Assembly (NCBI GenBank): GCA_937952305.1
Contig: CALFZO010000057.1
Span: forward strand, 1-57,961
Source: an uncultured Anaerolineales bacterium
Lineage (GTDB): Bacteria; Chloroflexota; Anaerolineae; Anaerolineales; UBA6663
Reading direction: 5' to 3'
Length of the DNA: 57,961 bases
Each line of letters begins with the position of its first letter. Positions within the stretch are counted from its first letter, which is position 1. The notes beneath the pieces were generated by a model. The model ran no database searches and had not been told where the DNA came from. It saw nothing but the letters and a program-made list of their open reading frames with translations. Positions 1 through 9,063 of this stretch are shown here, piece after piece. Made by a program: the position numbers and the translations under genes.

Positions 1-3000
1 CCGCCCGCCACGGGGCATAGCCGGCCTCCGCCGCCAGGTCCTGGGCCACCACCGGCTGCCGGGAACGGATGGCGCGCCCGGTGGGCCCCTGGCCGGCCGG
101 CGTCTCATCCCAGCGCACGCGCAGCTGGCGCGGATAGTCCAGTTCAAGCGGCCAGTGGGCCAGCGGCGTCACGTCGCCATCCGGCCGGGCCTCGCCCAGC
201 CACGCCAGCCGCGCGCCGAAGTTCTCGACACAGGCGCGGGCCACGGCGGCGGCCACGGCGCCCAGGTCCAGCGATTGGGCCAGCTGGCGGGCGCCGGCGT
301 ACAGCGCGGTCAGCATGTCGAACTGCTGGCGCAGCAGCACCTCCTGGCGGCGGCGTTCGGTCACGTCGCGCAGGATGGCCGTGTAGTAGCGGTCCCCGGC
401 GACCTCGATCTGGGAGATCGAGGCCTCGATCGGAAACTCCTCGCCGTTGGCGCGCCGGCCGGTGACGGAACCGAGGGCGCCCAGCAGGGCCTGGTCCGCC
501 GAACCCTGGCCGAAGGCGCGCACGAATTCGGCGCGGGCCTGCCAGAAGCGCTGGGGCAGGAACTGGTCCAGCGGCCGGCCCACGGCCTCGGCCGCGGCAC
601 AGCCGAACATCTGCTCAGCCGCCGCGTTGAAGACCACCACGCGCTGCTGGGCATCCACCGACAGGATGGCGTCCATAGCCGACTCGATGATGCCGGTCAG
701 CCGGGCCTCGCTGTCCCGCAGGGCCGCCTCGGCCTGCTTGCGCTCGGTGATGTCCTGAATAGCGCCCACCAGGCGCTGGGGCGTCCCGTCCGCGGCGTAG
801 TGAGCCTGCCCCAGGTTAGCCACCCAGCGGACGGCGCCATCCGCGCGCTGAATGCGGAATTCGGCGCTGTAGACCGTGCGCGCGGCGAGCGCGCCGTTCA
901 CAGTCGCCATGACGCGCTCAAGGTCCTCCGGATGCACCAGCGCCTGAAACGCGGCCAGCGTCCCCGCGAACTCGGACACGCCGTGGATGACGTAGCACTC
1001 CGGCGACCAGACGACGGCGCCGGTCTGGGGTATCCATTCCCACACACCCATGCGCGCCGCGTTCAGGGCTAGCTGCAGGCGCGCCTCGCTTTCATGCCGC
1101 GCGGCCTCGGCGCGCTTGCGCTCGGTGATGTCGGACGAAAGGATGAACAGCCCCTCTGGCACCGGCTGGATGTTCAACTCAAAGAAGCCGCTGGCCCCAT
1201 CCGGGTAGACGAACTCGTTCTCGAGCTGGTGGGCGACGCGCTCCGCCAGACAGCGCCGCAGGACGCTGAACAGCGGCGTCGCCTCGATGCCCGGGAAGAC
1301 CTCCAGCATCGACCGGCCGAGCAGCGCAGACGCGGGCTGGCGCGCGTGCCGGGCGGCCGTCTCGTTCACGTAGATGTAGCGCCAATCGAAACCGATGAGC
1401 TGGCCGCCCTCCAGCAGATGGTCCAGGGTGCTCCGATAACGGGCCTCGCTGGCGCGCAGGGCGTCCTCGGCGTGCCGGCGGGCCGTGACGTCCTGGTTGA
1501 CGCCGCGCATCCAGACCGTGCGGCCGAGGGCGTCTTTTTCGATCTGGAAGCGGACGGTGATGTAGCCGATCCCGCCGTCGCCATAGCGGATGCGGTGTTC
1601 GACCTGCCTCCGAGCGTCGGGGTCCGTGGCCGCCAGCGCCCGGCTGATCTCGTCCGCCACGACGCCGGCGTCCTCGGGATGGACGAAACGCTCGGCATAG
1701 CGCGCCGACGACAGACAGTAGCTGCCCTCCCGCTCGAGCGACGTATGGTGGACAGCGTAAAACTGGTCGTTGAATGTGAACGTGTCGGTGAGAAAGTCGT
1801 ACTCCCAATACGCCAGTTGGGCGATCTCCAGGGCCTCGGCCAGCCGGGCCTGGGTCTGGCGCAGGGCCAGATCGGCGCGTTTGCGTTCGGTGATGTCCTG
1901 CGCCAGCAGCTGAATGGCCGGCCGGCCATCGTACTCGACGCGGGTGGCGTGCACCTGCACGTCGATGACCTGGCCGTCCACGCGCACGTAGCGGTTCTCC
2001 ACAGGCGTCTGGCCGGCGAAGCCCGCGGGCAGGGCCGCCAGGCGCGCCTCGGTGGCCGGCCAGGCCTCGGGGTGGACGAAATCGCGCAGCGGGCGGCCGA
2101 TCAACCCGGCGGGGTCGGCCGCCCCCAAGAGCTGGGCCATGGCCGGGTTGACGAACAGCACCCGGCCGGCCTGGTGCAGGGCCAGGCCTATCGGCGCCTG
2201 CTCCACCAGGCTGCGGTAGCGCTCTTCGCTCTCGCGCAGAGCCTGCTCGGCGCGCTTCTGTTCGGTGATGTCCTGCACGGCGCCGATCAGGTGCCGCTCC
2301 GGTCCCGGCCCGTCGTCCGGCGCCGACTGAACCCGGTCGCGCAGCCAACGGACCTCGCCGCTGCGAGCGCGCAGACGATACTCCATCGTCGTGGCCTCGC
2401 CGGCGTGCAGGTGCGGCCGCTGGGCCAGGACGGCGGCCAGATCCTCAGGCAGCAAGAGCGCGGCGAAGCCGCCCGGCAGGGCGTTGACCTCGGCCGGCGT
2501 GTAGCCCGTGATCGCCTCAAAGGCCCCGCTCACCCACTCGGTCCGCGCCGCGCCGGCGGCATTCACCGTGCCGGCGTAGACGTAGTCGGTCATCAGCGCC
2601 GCGATGTGGCGGTGGCGGGCCTCGCTCTCGCGCAGGGCGGCCTCGGCCCGTTTGCGCTCGGTGATGTCGAGCGAGATGCCGCCGATGGCGTCCAGGCGGC
2701 CGGCCGCATCGGCGAGCGGGAACTTGATGACCTCAAAAACCTGTTCGCCGTCCGGGCCGGGCAGATGGCGCTCAAAGGTCAGAGGCTGGCCGGCCTCGAC
2801 CACCTGGCGGTTGCTGTCCAGGAAATCCGCCAGCTGCCGGCCGGTGAAGACTTCGGCAATCGGCCGGCCGAGCACGGTGGCGCGTTTGCGGCCGGCCCAG
2901 GCTTCCCAGCGCGTGTTGACCAGGCGCAGTTGGCCGTCCACGCCGCTGACAAAGACCAGCGCCGGCACCTGCTCCAGAAACGCCATGAGCAGAGCCTGCG

Positions 3001-3631
3001 TCTCGTGCAAGGCGGCCTCGGCCTGTTTGCGCTCGGTGATGTCGGTGCTGGCGCCGACCATGCGCACCGGCCGGCCGGCGGCGTCGCGCACGGCCTCGCC
3101 GCGCGAGTGCACCCAGCGGTAACCGCCGTCTTTGTGCCGCAGGCGCAGCTCCATGGAATAGCGTTGGCCGGTGTCGAAATGGGCTTGCAGCGCGGCCTCC
3201 ACCAGGGGCCGGTCGTCGGGATGAAGCTTATCGAAGAAGACGGTCCGCTCAGAGACCAACTCGTCGTCTTGGAAGCCCAGGATCTCCTTCCAGCGCGGCG
3301 AAGAGTAGCCCTGCCCGGTGGCCAGGTCCCAATCCCAGACACCGTCGTTGACGGCGCGGGCCACCAGCGCGTAGCGCTCCTCGCTGGCGCGCAGCGCGGC
3401 GTGCGCGCGGCTGCGCGCCGCCAGCTCACTCAGCATGAGCGCATACAGCAGGCCGGCCGTGACCGCGACGAAGAGCAGCCCCTTGACGGTCTGCCACTCA
3501 TGGGCCAACGGGCCGAAGATCAGGTCCAGAAACAGATCGGAGAAGAAGATCCAGACGGCGGCCACGGCCGCGTAGATGGCCGCGATCCGCAGCGCGGCGC
3601 GCTGATCGGCACTCCGCCTAGCCTCGCGCAT
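1..3631 (-). CDS. Membrane sensor protein with eight PAS domains and a GAF domain (3' end outside window)
   Basis: The frame stays open from ATG 3631 to the window edge (at least 1,210 residues). Residues about 15-35 (AAIYAAVAAVWIFFSD) and 48-66 are two membrane segments of the kind that begin many PAS sensor kinases. Eight PAS units follow, marked by linkers like DITERKRAEAAL near positions 3037, 2657, 2262, 1891, 1488 (degenerate VTARRHAEDAL), 1122, 748 and 362, spaced 366-403 bp. After the last linker a GAF domain begins (LTALYAGARQLAQSLDL, later SRQPVVAQDLAAEAGYAPW) and is cut by the edge. The output domain is not visible; histidine kinase or diguanylate cyclase are usual for this architecture. 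PAS domains bind small ligands or cofactors, so the protein probably integrates redox, light or metabolite signals at the inner membrane. It is divergent from the FAD oxidoreductase gene at 3920. Confidence 0.9.
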   Translation of the reverse strand, partial: MREARRSADQRAALRIAAIYAAVAAVWIFFSDLFLDLIFGPLAHEWQTVKGLLFVAVTAGLLYALMLSELAARSRAHAALRASEERYALVARAVNDGVWDWDLATGQGYSSPRWKEILGFQDDELVSERTVFFDKLHPDDRPLVEAALQAHFDTGQRYSMELRLRHKDGGYRWVHSRGEAVRDAAGRPVRMVGASTDITERKQAEAALHETQALLMAFLEQVPALVFVSGVDGQLRLVNTRWEAWAGRKRATVLGRPIAEVFTGRQLADFLDSNRQVVEAGQPLTFERHLPGPDGEQVFEVIKFPLADAAGRLDAIGGISLDITERKRAEAALRESEARHRHIAALMTDYVYAGTVNAAGAARTEWVSGAFEAITGYTPAEVNALPGGFAALLLPEDLAAVLAQRPHLHAGEATTMEYRLRARSGEVRWLRDRVQSAPDDGPGPERHLIGAVQDITEQKRAEQALRESEERYRSLVEQAPIGLALHQAGRVLFVNPAMAQLLGAADPAGLIGRPLRDFVHPEAWPATEARLAALPAGFAGQTPVENRYVRVDGQVIDVQVHATRVEYDGRPAIQLLAQDITERKRADLALRQTQARLAEALEIAQLAYWEYDFLTDTFTFNDQFYAVHHTSLEREGSYCLSSARYAERFVHPEDAGVVADEISRALAATDPDARRQVEHRIRYGDGGIGYITVRFQIEKDALGRTVWMRGVNQDVTARRHAEDALRASEARYRSTLDHLLEGGQLIGFDWRYIYVNETAARHARQPASALLGRSMLEVFPGIEATPLFSVLRRCLAERVAHQLENEFVYPDGASGFFELNIQPVPEGLFILSSDITERKRAEAARHESEARLQLALNAARMGVWEWIPQTGAVVWSPECYVIHGVSEFAGTLAAFQALVHPEDLERVMATVNGALAARTVYSAEFRIQRADGAVRWVANLGQAHYAADGTPQRLVGAIQDITERKQAEAALRDSEARLTGIIESAMDAILSVDAQQRVVVFNAAAEQMFGCAAAEAVGRPLDQFLPQRFWQARAEFVRAFGQGSADQALLGALGSVTGRRANGEEFPIEASISQIEVAGDRYYTAILRDVTERRRQEVLLRQQFDMLTALYAGARQLAQSLDLGAVAAAVARACVENFGARLAWLGEARPDGDVTPLAHWPLELDYPRQLRVRWDETPAGQGPTGRAIRSRQPVVAQDLAAEAGYAPWRA

Positions 3632-3919
3632 AACCACTCTCCCCGGCCAGCCGCGCCCCTGAACCGCGGCTGACCGTCCGAACCGGAAATACAATGGGGC
3701 GCAGGTAGAGAAAGATCTCCAACTACGCCCCGCCTTTTCGATTCACCAGGCCGGTAGAGGCCGGCCTCCCGCTGGCGCCAGGGCCAAGTATAGCCGGTCT
3801 GCGGGCACTGGCTGGCGCGCTTTGGCCGGCGCCGCGAGTGGACGGGCCGGGCCGGGCTGTGATAGCGTTCTCCCGGCGGGCGGCCGATGGGCGGCGCCCG
3901 CCAGGCGACGGGCGAGGCG

Positions 3920-5200
3920 ATGACGAGTTCGGAACACTATGACGTGATTGTGGTCGGCGGGCGGCCGGCGGGCAGCACGCTGGCGGCGCGGCTCGGCCAG
4001 GCGGGTCTGCGCGTGCTGGTGCTGGAGCGGACGGCGCTGCCCAGCCGGCCGGCGGCCTCGGCGCCGGCCATCTACGCCAAGACCATGGCGCTGTTGGACG
4101 AGATCGGCGCGGACGAGGCCGACTATGCGGCCGGCACGCCGCCCATCCGCCGCTGGATCACGGAGTATCGCGACGCTTTCGTCATCGTCAACGGCGTCCC
4201 GGATATCTTCGGGCGCGACTACGGCTACGCCATCGACCGGGCGCGTTTTGACCACGCGCTGTGGCGCGTGGCCGCGCGTCAACCCAGCGTGACCGTGCGC
4301 GCCGGCCGCGCGGTCACCGATCTGCTCTGGGCCGCAGGCCGCGTGGCCGGCGTGGTCAGCCGCGCCGCGGATGGGACAACGCAGACCGACACGGCCGACG
4401 TGGTGGTCGGCGCCGACGGGCGCTTCAGCCTGGTGGCGCGCAAGGTCGGCGCGCCGGAACACCACCGCCGCGACGATCTGCCGACGACGCTCTACTACGC
4501 CTACTGGAGCGGCGCGCGCCCGTACGATGCGCACGGCCCGGCCATTCACGCCTACGCCGGGCGGCCCGGCCTGGGCTACCTGCTCATGGACAGCGCCGAC
4601 GGCTCGCTGGCGGTGGTGATCGAGGGCCAGGCGGCGCTGTTGGAACCGGGGCCGGGCCAGAGCGCGGAGGCCTTCTACGAAGCGCAACTCCGCGCGGCCC
4701 CCAACGTGTGGGCGCGGCTGCGCGGGGCGGCCCGCCAGACCGACGTGCGCGGCCTGAAGCGCGTGCGCAACCTCTACCGGCAGGCGGGCGGGCCGGGCTG
4801 GGCGCTGGTGGGCGACGCGCTGCATCAGAAAGACCCGCTCGACGGGCAGGGCATCTTCGACGCCGTCTTCACGGCCCGGGCATTGGCCGAGGCGATCACG
4901 GCCTGGCGGCGCGGCGGCCGAACTTGGGAACAGGCGCTGGCCGATTACGAGGCGGCCGTGCGGGCCGAGACGCTGCCGATGTACCGCGAGACGCTGCGGC
5001 GCGTCAGGCGCGATCTGTATACGCCCCTGCCGGATTGGTTCATCCGCACGGTAGGCCGCTGGCTGTTGGATGATCCCGAGATCAAGCGCCGGGTCGGGCT
5101 GCTGCTGGTGCGCGGCCTCTCCCCGGACGCGTTCACGCCGCCGCCCGGCGTGGCGCTGCGCGCCCTGTTGCGCGGTCTGCGCGGGCGGCGGCCGGCCTGA
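3920..5200 (+). CDS. FAD-dependent oxidoreductase / monooxygenase-like protein
   Basis: 426 residues from ATG 3920; an in-frame ATG at 3887 would add 11 residues with no family character. The N-terminus is a Rossmann dinucleotide fold (YDVIVVGGRPAGS, residues 7-19, in the role of GxGxxG) followed by an acidic end to beta-2 (VLVLER). The second flavoprotein motif VVGADGRFS lies near residue 165, and the third, GDALHQKDPLDGQG, near 298-311, matches the GD motif that contacts the ribityl chain. This order is that of the p-hydroxybenzoate hydroxylase / geranylgeranyl reductase superfamily. Substrate cannot be read from the sequence, and nothing adjacent forms an obvious pathway with it. The gene stands alone between the divergent PAS sensor and the membrane protein at 5453. 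Confidence 0.85.
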   Translation: MTSSEHYDVIVVGGRPAGSTLAARLGQAGLRVLVLERTALPSRPAASAPAIYAKTMALLDEIGADEADYAAGTPPIRRWITEYRDAFVIVNGVPDIFGRDYGYAIDRARFDHALWRVAARQPSVTVRAGRAVTDLLWAAGRVAGVVSRAADGTTQTDTADVVVGADGRFSLVARKVGAPEHHRRDDLPTTLYYAYWSGARPYDAHGPAIHAYAGRPGLGYLLMDSADGSLAVVIEGQAALLEPGPGQSAEAFYEAQLRAAPNVWARLRGAARQTDVRGLKRVRNLYRQAGGPGWALVGDALHQKDPLDGQGIFDAVFTARALAEAITAWRRGGRTWEQALADYEAAVRAETLPMYRETLRRVRRDLYTPLPDWFIRTVGRWLLDDPEIKRRVGLLLVRGLSPDAFTPPPGVALRALLRGLRGRRPA

Positions 5201-5452
5201 GTTCAGGCTGGAAACGGGCACCGCGGCGCCAACCCCAAGCCGCCCAAGACCGCGCCCACCTTCAGTTCCTCCGCCCAAAGAGACAGGCCTCCCGGGCCGG
5301 ACTCTATCTTACACTCAAGGCTGTTTCCGATTTGATGCGCGCCCGGGTCATTCCGGCGAACCATGGCCCCCGCAGCGCGCACAGTGGGGGCCGGGGCCAG
5401 GGTGACACCAGCCCAGACGGAAACCGCAATAGTTACCGAGATAGGAGAATGG

Positions 5453-6526
5453 ATGGAGAGCACTTTAGCTTTTGTGGCCGGCCAACTGCTGTCGGGCGTG
5501 GCCGGCGGCCTCGGAGCGGGGCTGATTTACGCGGCCGTCGTCTCCGCCCTGCGGACCTTCGTCTTGCCGCGCTCCGCGCCGGACCCGGTGACGCGTTTCA
5601 CGTTCCGCGCTGTGCGTGTGGCCTTTCAGTGGCGCGTCAAACAGATGCGGACCTTCGCGGCCCAGGACGCGGTGCTGGCCATGTACGCGCCCGTCAGCTT
5701 GCTGACTTTGCCCATGGTGCTGCTCACCCTGGTGGCCCTGGGCTACGCGTTGATCTTCTGGGCGCTGGGCATCCGGCCGTTTTTGGCCGCCTTCCTGGAA
5801 AGCGGCTCGTCCCTGCTGACCCTGGGCTTCGTCCCGCCCACGCAGACGCCGCTCATCGCGGTGTTGTCCTTCTCCGAGGCCGCGCTGGGCATGACGCTGG
5901 CGGCCCTGCTCATCTCCTACCTGCCGACCATGTACTCCGCTTTTTCCAGCCGGGAGACGCTGGTCAACCTGTTGGAGACGCGCGCCGGCGCGCCGCCCTC
6001 GGCCGTGTACCTGTTCGAACTGGCCTTCCCGTTGGGCCGGATGGACCACTTCAACGAGTTGTGGCGCGAGTGGGAGATCTGGTTCTCCCAGCTCGACGAG
6101 ACCCACACCTCGCTGCCGGTGCTGGCCTTTTTCCGTTCACCCCAGCCGCACCACTCCTGGATCACGGCGGCCGGCGCCATCCTGGATGCCGCCGGGCTGT
6201 ATCAATCCACCCTGGGCTACCCGCCCAACCCACAGGCCGCGCTGTGCATCCGCGCTGGTTACCTGGCCCTGCGGCATATCTGCGATTTCTTCGAGCTCCC
6301 CTACCCGCCTGACCCGCACTTCCCGGCCCAGCCCATCAGCGTCTCACGCGCCGAGTTCGACCAGGCCGTGGAACGGCTGCGCCAGGCCGGCCTGCCGCTC
6401 AAACCCGACCTCGACCAGGCCTGGAGCGACTTCGCCGGCTGGCGCGTGAACTATGACAGCACCCTCCTGGCGCTCTGCCGCTTAATCAGCGCGCCCGAGG
6501 CCCCGTGGTCCAGCGACCGGGCGTAG
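5453..6526 (+). CDS. Putative ion-channel-like membrane protein
   Basis: 357 residues. ATG 5453 is chosen because AGGAG sits at 5443-5447; the frame is open further upstream but without a good ribosome site. The N-terminal half is hydrophobic with about four membrane segments (residues 4-28, 77-105, 119-135 region, 139-160). Between the last two lies ESGSSLLTLGFVPP, which resembles the pore-helix and filter region of a bacterial family of two-TM potassium-channel-like proteins (TLGxGD type), here without the usual Gly-Tyr/Asn-Gly-Asp filter. The following LLISYLPTMYSAF also fits that family. The C-terminal half is a soluble helical domain. Conductance and selectivity are unknown; the non-canonical filter makes potassium selectivity doubtful. 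It could equally be an uncharacterised membrane protein. Confidence 0.55.
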   Translation: MESTLAFVAGQLLSGVAGGLGAGLIYAAVVSALRTFVLPRSAPDPVTRFTFRAVRVAFQWRVKQMRTFAAQDAVLAMYAPVSLLTLPMVLLTLVALGYALIFWALGIRPFLAAFLESGSSLLTLGFVPPTQTPLIAVLSFSEAALGMTLAALLISYLPTMYSAFSSRETLVNLLETRAGAPPSAVYLFELAFPLGRMDHFNELWREWEIWFSQLDETHTSLPVLAFFRSPQPHHSWITAAGAILDAAGLYQSTLGYPPNPQAALCIRAGYLALRHICDFFELPYPPDPHFPAQPISVSRAEFDQAVERLRQAGLPLKPDLDQAWSDFAGWRVNYDSTLLALCRLISAPEAPWSSDRA

Positions 6527-6643
6527 AGCCGCGGGGTCCAGCCGCCGCTCCTTGCGGCTCGGCCATCCAGCGTCTGAATCATTTTGCATCACGACTGTAC
6601 AAGGTTTCGCGCTTCCTGATAGATTTTGCCAGCCTGAGGGTGT

Positions 6644-6669
6644 TAAAATCCCTTGGCTATCAGCGGAGG
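6644..6669 (+). promoter_or_regulatory. Promoter -10 and ribosome site of the HMG-CoA synthase gene
   Basis: TAAAAT at 6644-6649 is a good -10 hexamer, and GGAGGT at 6664-6669 lies 10 nt before ATG 6680. No clear -35 is seen. This places a promoter directly before the mevalonate genes rather than read-through from the channel-like gene. Confidence 0.55.
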
Positions 6670-6679
6670 TGTTTTCATA

Positions 6680-7750
6680 ATGTCAGACAAGTCTGGTCAG
6701 ATTATGCGCCCGGCCCAGCCGGTGGGGATTGTCGGGTACGGCGCGTACGTCCCGCGCTATCGCCTGCCGGCCAAGGAGGTGGCGCGGGTGTGGACGGAGG
6801 GCACCAGCGGGCTGCCCATCAAGGAAAAGGCCGTGCCCGGCCTGGACGAGGACGTGGCGACGATGTCGATTGAGGCGGCGCGCAACGCCCTGCGCCGCGC
6901 CGACATAGACCCGACCGCGATCCGCGCGGTCTGGGTGGGCAGCGAGAGCCACCCCTACGCCGTGAAACCGACCTCCACAATCGTGGCCGAGGCCATCGGC
7001 GCGGTGCCCAACACCCAGGCCGCGGACTGGCAGTTCGCGTGCAAGGCCGGCACCGAGGCCATGCAGGCCGCCATCGGCTTTATCGGCTCGGGCATGGCCC
7101 GCTACGCCCTGGCCATCGGCATGGACACGGCCCAGGGCCGGCCCGGCGACGCGCTGGAGTACACGGCCGGCGCGGGCGGCGCAGCCTATCTGCTGGGCCC
7201 GGCCGACGAGGCGCTCGCCCTCTTCGAAGGCTCGTACTCCTACGTCACCGACACCCCGGATTTCTGGCGCCGCCAGTACGAGAAGTATCCCGAGCACGGC
7301 CAGCGCTTCACGGGTGAGCCCGCCTACTTCAAGCACATCACGGCCGCCGCCGAGCGCTACCTGGAGCAATCCGGCACCACGCCCGCCGACTACAAGTACG
7401 CGGTCCTGCACCAGCCCAACGTGAAGTTCCCGCAGAAGGCGGCCAAGACCGTGGGCTTCAAGGACGAGCAGATCAAGACCGGGCTGCTGGTGGGCGAGAT
7501 CGGCAACACCTATGCCGGCAGCGCCATGATCGGCCTGACGGCGGTGCTGGACGAGGCCCAGCCCGGCGACCGGGTGCTGCTGGTCTCGTTTGGTTCGGGC
7601 GCCGGCTCAGACGCCTTCGGCCTGCGCGTGACGGACAAGATCCGGGCGCGCCAGGGACGCGCGCCGAAGACGCGTGATTACATCCAACGCCGCACCGAGA
7701 TCGATTACGCGCTGTACACGCGCCTGCGCGGCAAACTGGTGATGAAGTAA
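6680..7750 (+). CDS. Archaeal-type hydroxymethylglutaryl-CoA synthase
   Basis: 356 residues. It condenses acetyl-CoA with acetoacetyl-CoA to HMG-CoA, the second step of the mevalonate route to isoprenoids. The start at 6680 is set by GGAGGT 10 nt upstream; an upstream in-frame ATG (6653) lacks a site. Catalytic features are intact: nucleophile Cys121 in FACKAGTEAM, His244 in VLHQPNVKFPQKAAK, and the GEIGNTYAGSAMIGL loop near 272-286. The sequence is of the archaeal type, which works in a complex with a thiolase and a DUF35 zinc/OB-fold protein; both partners are encoded downstream (9064 and 10299). A lipoprotein gene interrupts the trio. HMG-CoA reductase and later pathway enzymes are not in this window. 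Confidence 0.93.
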   Translation: MSDKSGQIMRPAQPVGIVGYGAYVPRYRLPAKEVARVWTEGTSGLPIKEKAVPGLDEDVATMSIEAARNALRRADIDPTAIRAVWVGSESHPYAVKPTSTIVAEAIGAVPNTQAADWQFACKAGTEAMQAAIGFIGSGMARYALAIGMDTAQGRPGDALEYTAGAGGAAYLLGPADEALALFEGSYSYVTDTPDFWRRQYEKYPEHGQRFTGEPAYFKHITAAAERYLEQSGTTPADYKYAVLHQPNVKFPQKAAKTVGFKDEQIKTGLLVGEIGNTYAGSAMIGLTAVLDEAQPGDRVLLVSFGSGAGSDAFGLRVTDKIRARQGRAPKTRDYIQRRTEIDYALYTRLRGKLVMK

Positions 7751-7824
7751 CCGCCTCATCCGTCGCGGCCCTCAGGCTGAGCCGAGGCTGACCTCGCGCC
7801 GCGCGGCTGGTTGACTCCCTGCCC

Positions 7825-9033
7825 ATGAAACGAACCCTCCTCCTCCTCCTGCTTGGAATATGCGGCTTGGCGGGCCTGGCGGCCTGCGCCGCGCCGGCCC
7901 CGGCCCTGGTCCGGGGCGATGCCTGGGATTACCGCCTGACGGCCACGGACCTGCCGGCCGAGTGGACGTTGACGGACCAGACCTTTCAGACGGCGGCCGA
8001 GATCTCCCAACCGGCGCCGACTGACCCGGCCGCGCCCGTCGTCACCGACACGGTCCCGGCCGCCAGCTTGAACAACGCCACGCAGTTGTACACAGCCCGC
8101 TACACTCCGCCCGAGAACTCGCCCTATGCCGACTTGACGCTGCAGGTCTTGTTGTACCAGGCCGCCGTGGATGCCCAGGCCGGCCTGAGCGCCGAAAACC
8201 CCGGCGCCGACTGGGTGCCCGTGGACGCGCCGACGATCGGCGAGCAGAGCCGGGTCTGGCGTTACCAGGCGCCCGCCAGCGATGTCCAACAGGGCCTGTA
8301 CCGCGTGGACTTCCAATACTTGAACGCCGTCGGCTCGCTGACGATGTTCGGGTCGAGCGTGGTCCTGCCCGGCCCGGACGAGCCGCTGCGTTACGCGCAA
8401 CTCGTGCTGGACAAGTTCAAGACGGGCGCGGAGCCGGCGGCTCTGCGCGAGCTGGGGCAGGCCGGCCTGCCGGATTTGCGCACGCGGCTGTTGGGCCAGG
8501 CGCAGCTGGCGGCCTTAGACGCCGCCTATGGTGAGCGCTGGATCATCAGCGACCAATACCTTGGCAGCTGGACCCTCAACGCCGACTTCGGCGACGAGGC
8601 GCGGGCCACGCTGGACCGGCTGCAGCGGGTGGCCGGCTATCAGCTCTACATGGTGAAGCCGCTGAACTCGGCTGAGTTTGCCGAAGTGGCGGGCGCGGCG
8701 CTGTTTCAGCAGGTGTCGGCGTACCGCCAGGCCGCCTCCACGGCCCGCGGCCTGCAGGCCCTGATCGGCCTGCCCGACACGCCAGAGTTAGCGGCCCCGC
8801 CCAGCGTGGGCGAGGGCACGCGCGCCTGGAGCGCCGTCAAGGGCACCGTCGACGGCCAGAGGCTGGCCATTACCGAGATCAGTTTTTCCATCGACCGGTA
8901 CGTGGCGACCGTGCAGCTGCAGTCGCCGCCGCTCGGCGCAGAAGCCGACTCTGGACAGGCCCTGGCCGACAACCTGGCCCTGGCCCGAGAGCTGGCCGAG
9001 GCCCTGGCCGGCAACCTGACGGCCGAGCCGTGA
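7825..9033 (+). CDS. Putative lipoprotein of unknown function
   Basis: 402 residues. The N-terminus is a lipoprotein signal: basic MKR, a Leu-rich core, and lipobox LAAC with Cys21 as the probable lipid-modified residue. The rest is a soluble extracytoplasmic protein, with two passages opening in similar style (RGDAWDYRLTATDLPAEWTL, and later a repeated evaluation of residues around 130-180 and 310-345), suggesting two related domains. I recognise no family. It sits between the HMG-CoA synthase and thiolase-like genes on the same strand with short gaps (74 and 30 nt), so it is probably co-transcribed, but no metabolic link to mevalonate synthesis is visible. Confidence 0.75.
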   Translation: MKRTLLLLLLGICGLAGLAACAAPAPALVRGDAWDYRLTATDLPAEWTLTDQTFQTAAEISQPAPTDPAAPVVTDTVPAASLNNATQLYTARYTPPENSPYADLTLQVLLYQAAVDAQAGLSAENPGADWVPVDAPTIGEQSRVWRYQAPASDVQQGLYRVDFQYLNAVGSLTMFGSSVVLPGPDEPLRYAQLVLDKFKTGAEPAALRELGQAGLPDLRTRLLGQAQLAALDAAYGERWIISDQYLGSWTLNADFGDEARATLDRLQRVAGYQLYMVKPLNSAEFAEVAGAALFQQVSAYRQAASTARGLQALIGLPDTPELAAPPSVGEGTRAWSAVKGTVDGQRLAITEISFSIDRYVATVQLQSPPLGAEADSGQALADNLALARELAEALAGNLTAEP

Positions 9034-9063
9034 GGCCCGGCGGATTGGAGACAGAGGACCTCT

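Noticed and set aside
1094..3673. Plus-strand open frame of 859 codons opposite the PAS sensor
   Set aside because: It is the antisense shadow of the PAS repeats (GC-rich codons give open antisense frames); its product shows no domain and repeats only because the PAS linkers do.
3743..5278. Minus-strand 511-codon frame over the FAD oxidoreductase
   Set aside because: Antisense to a gene with clear flavoprotein motifs; composition is Arg/Ala/Gly-rich without any family feature.
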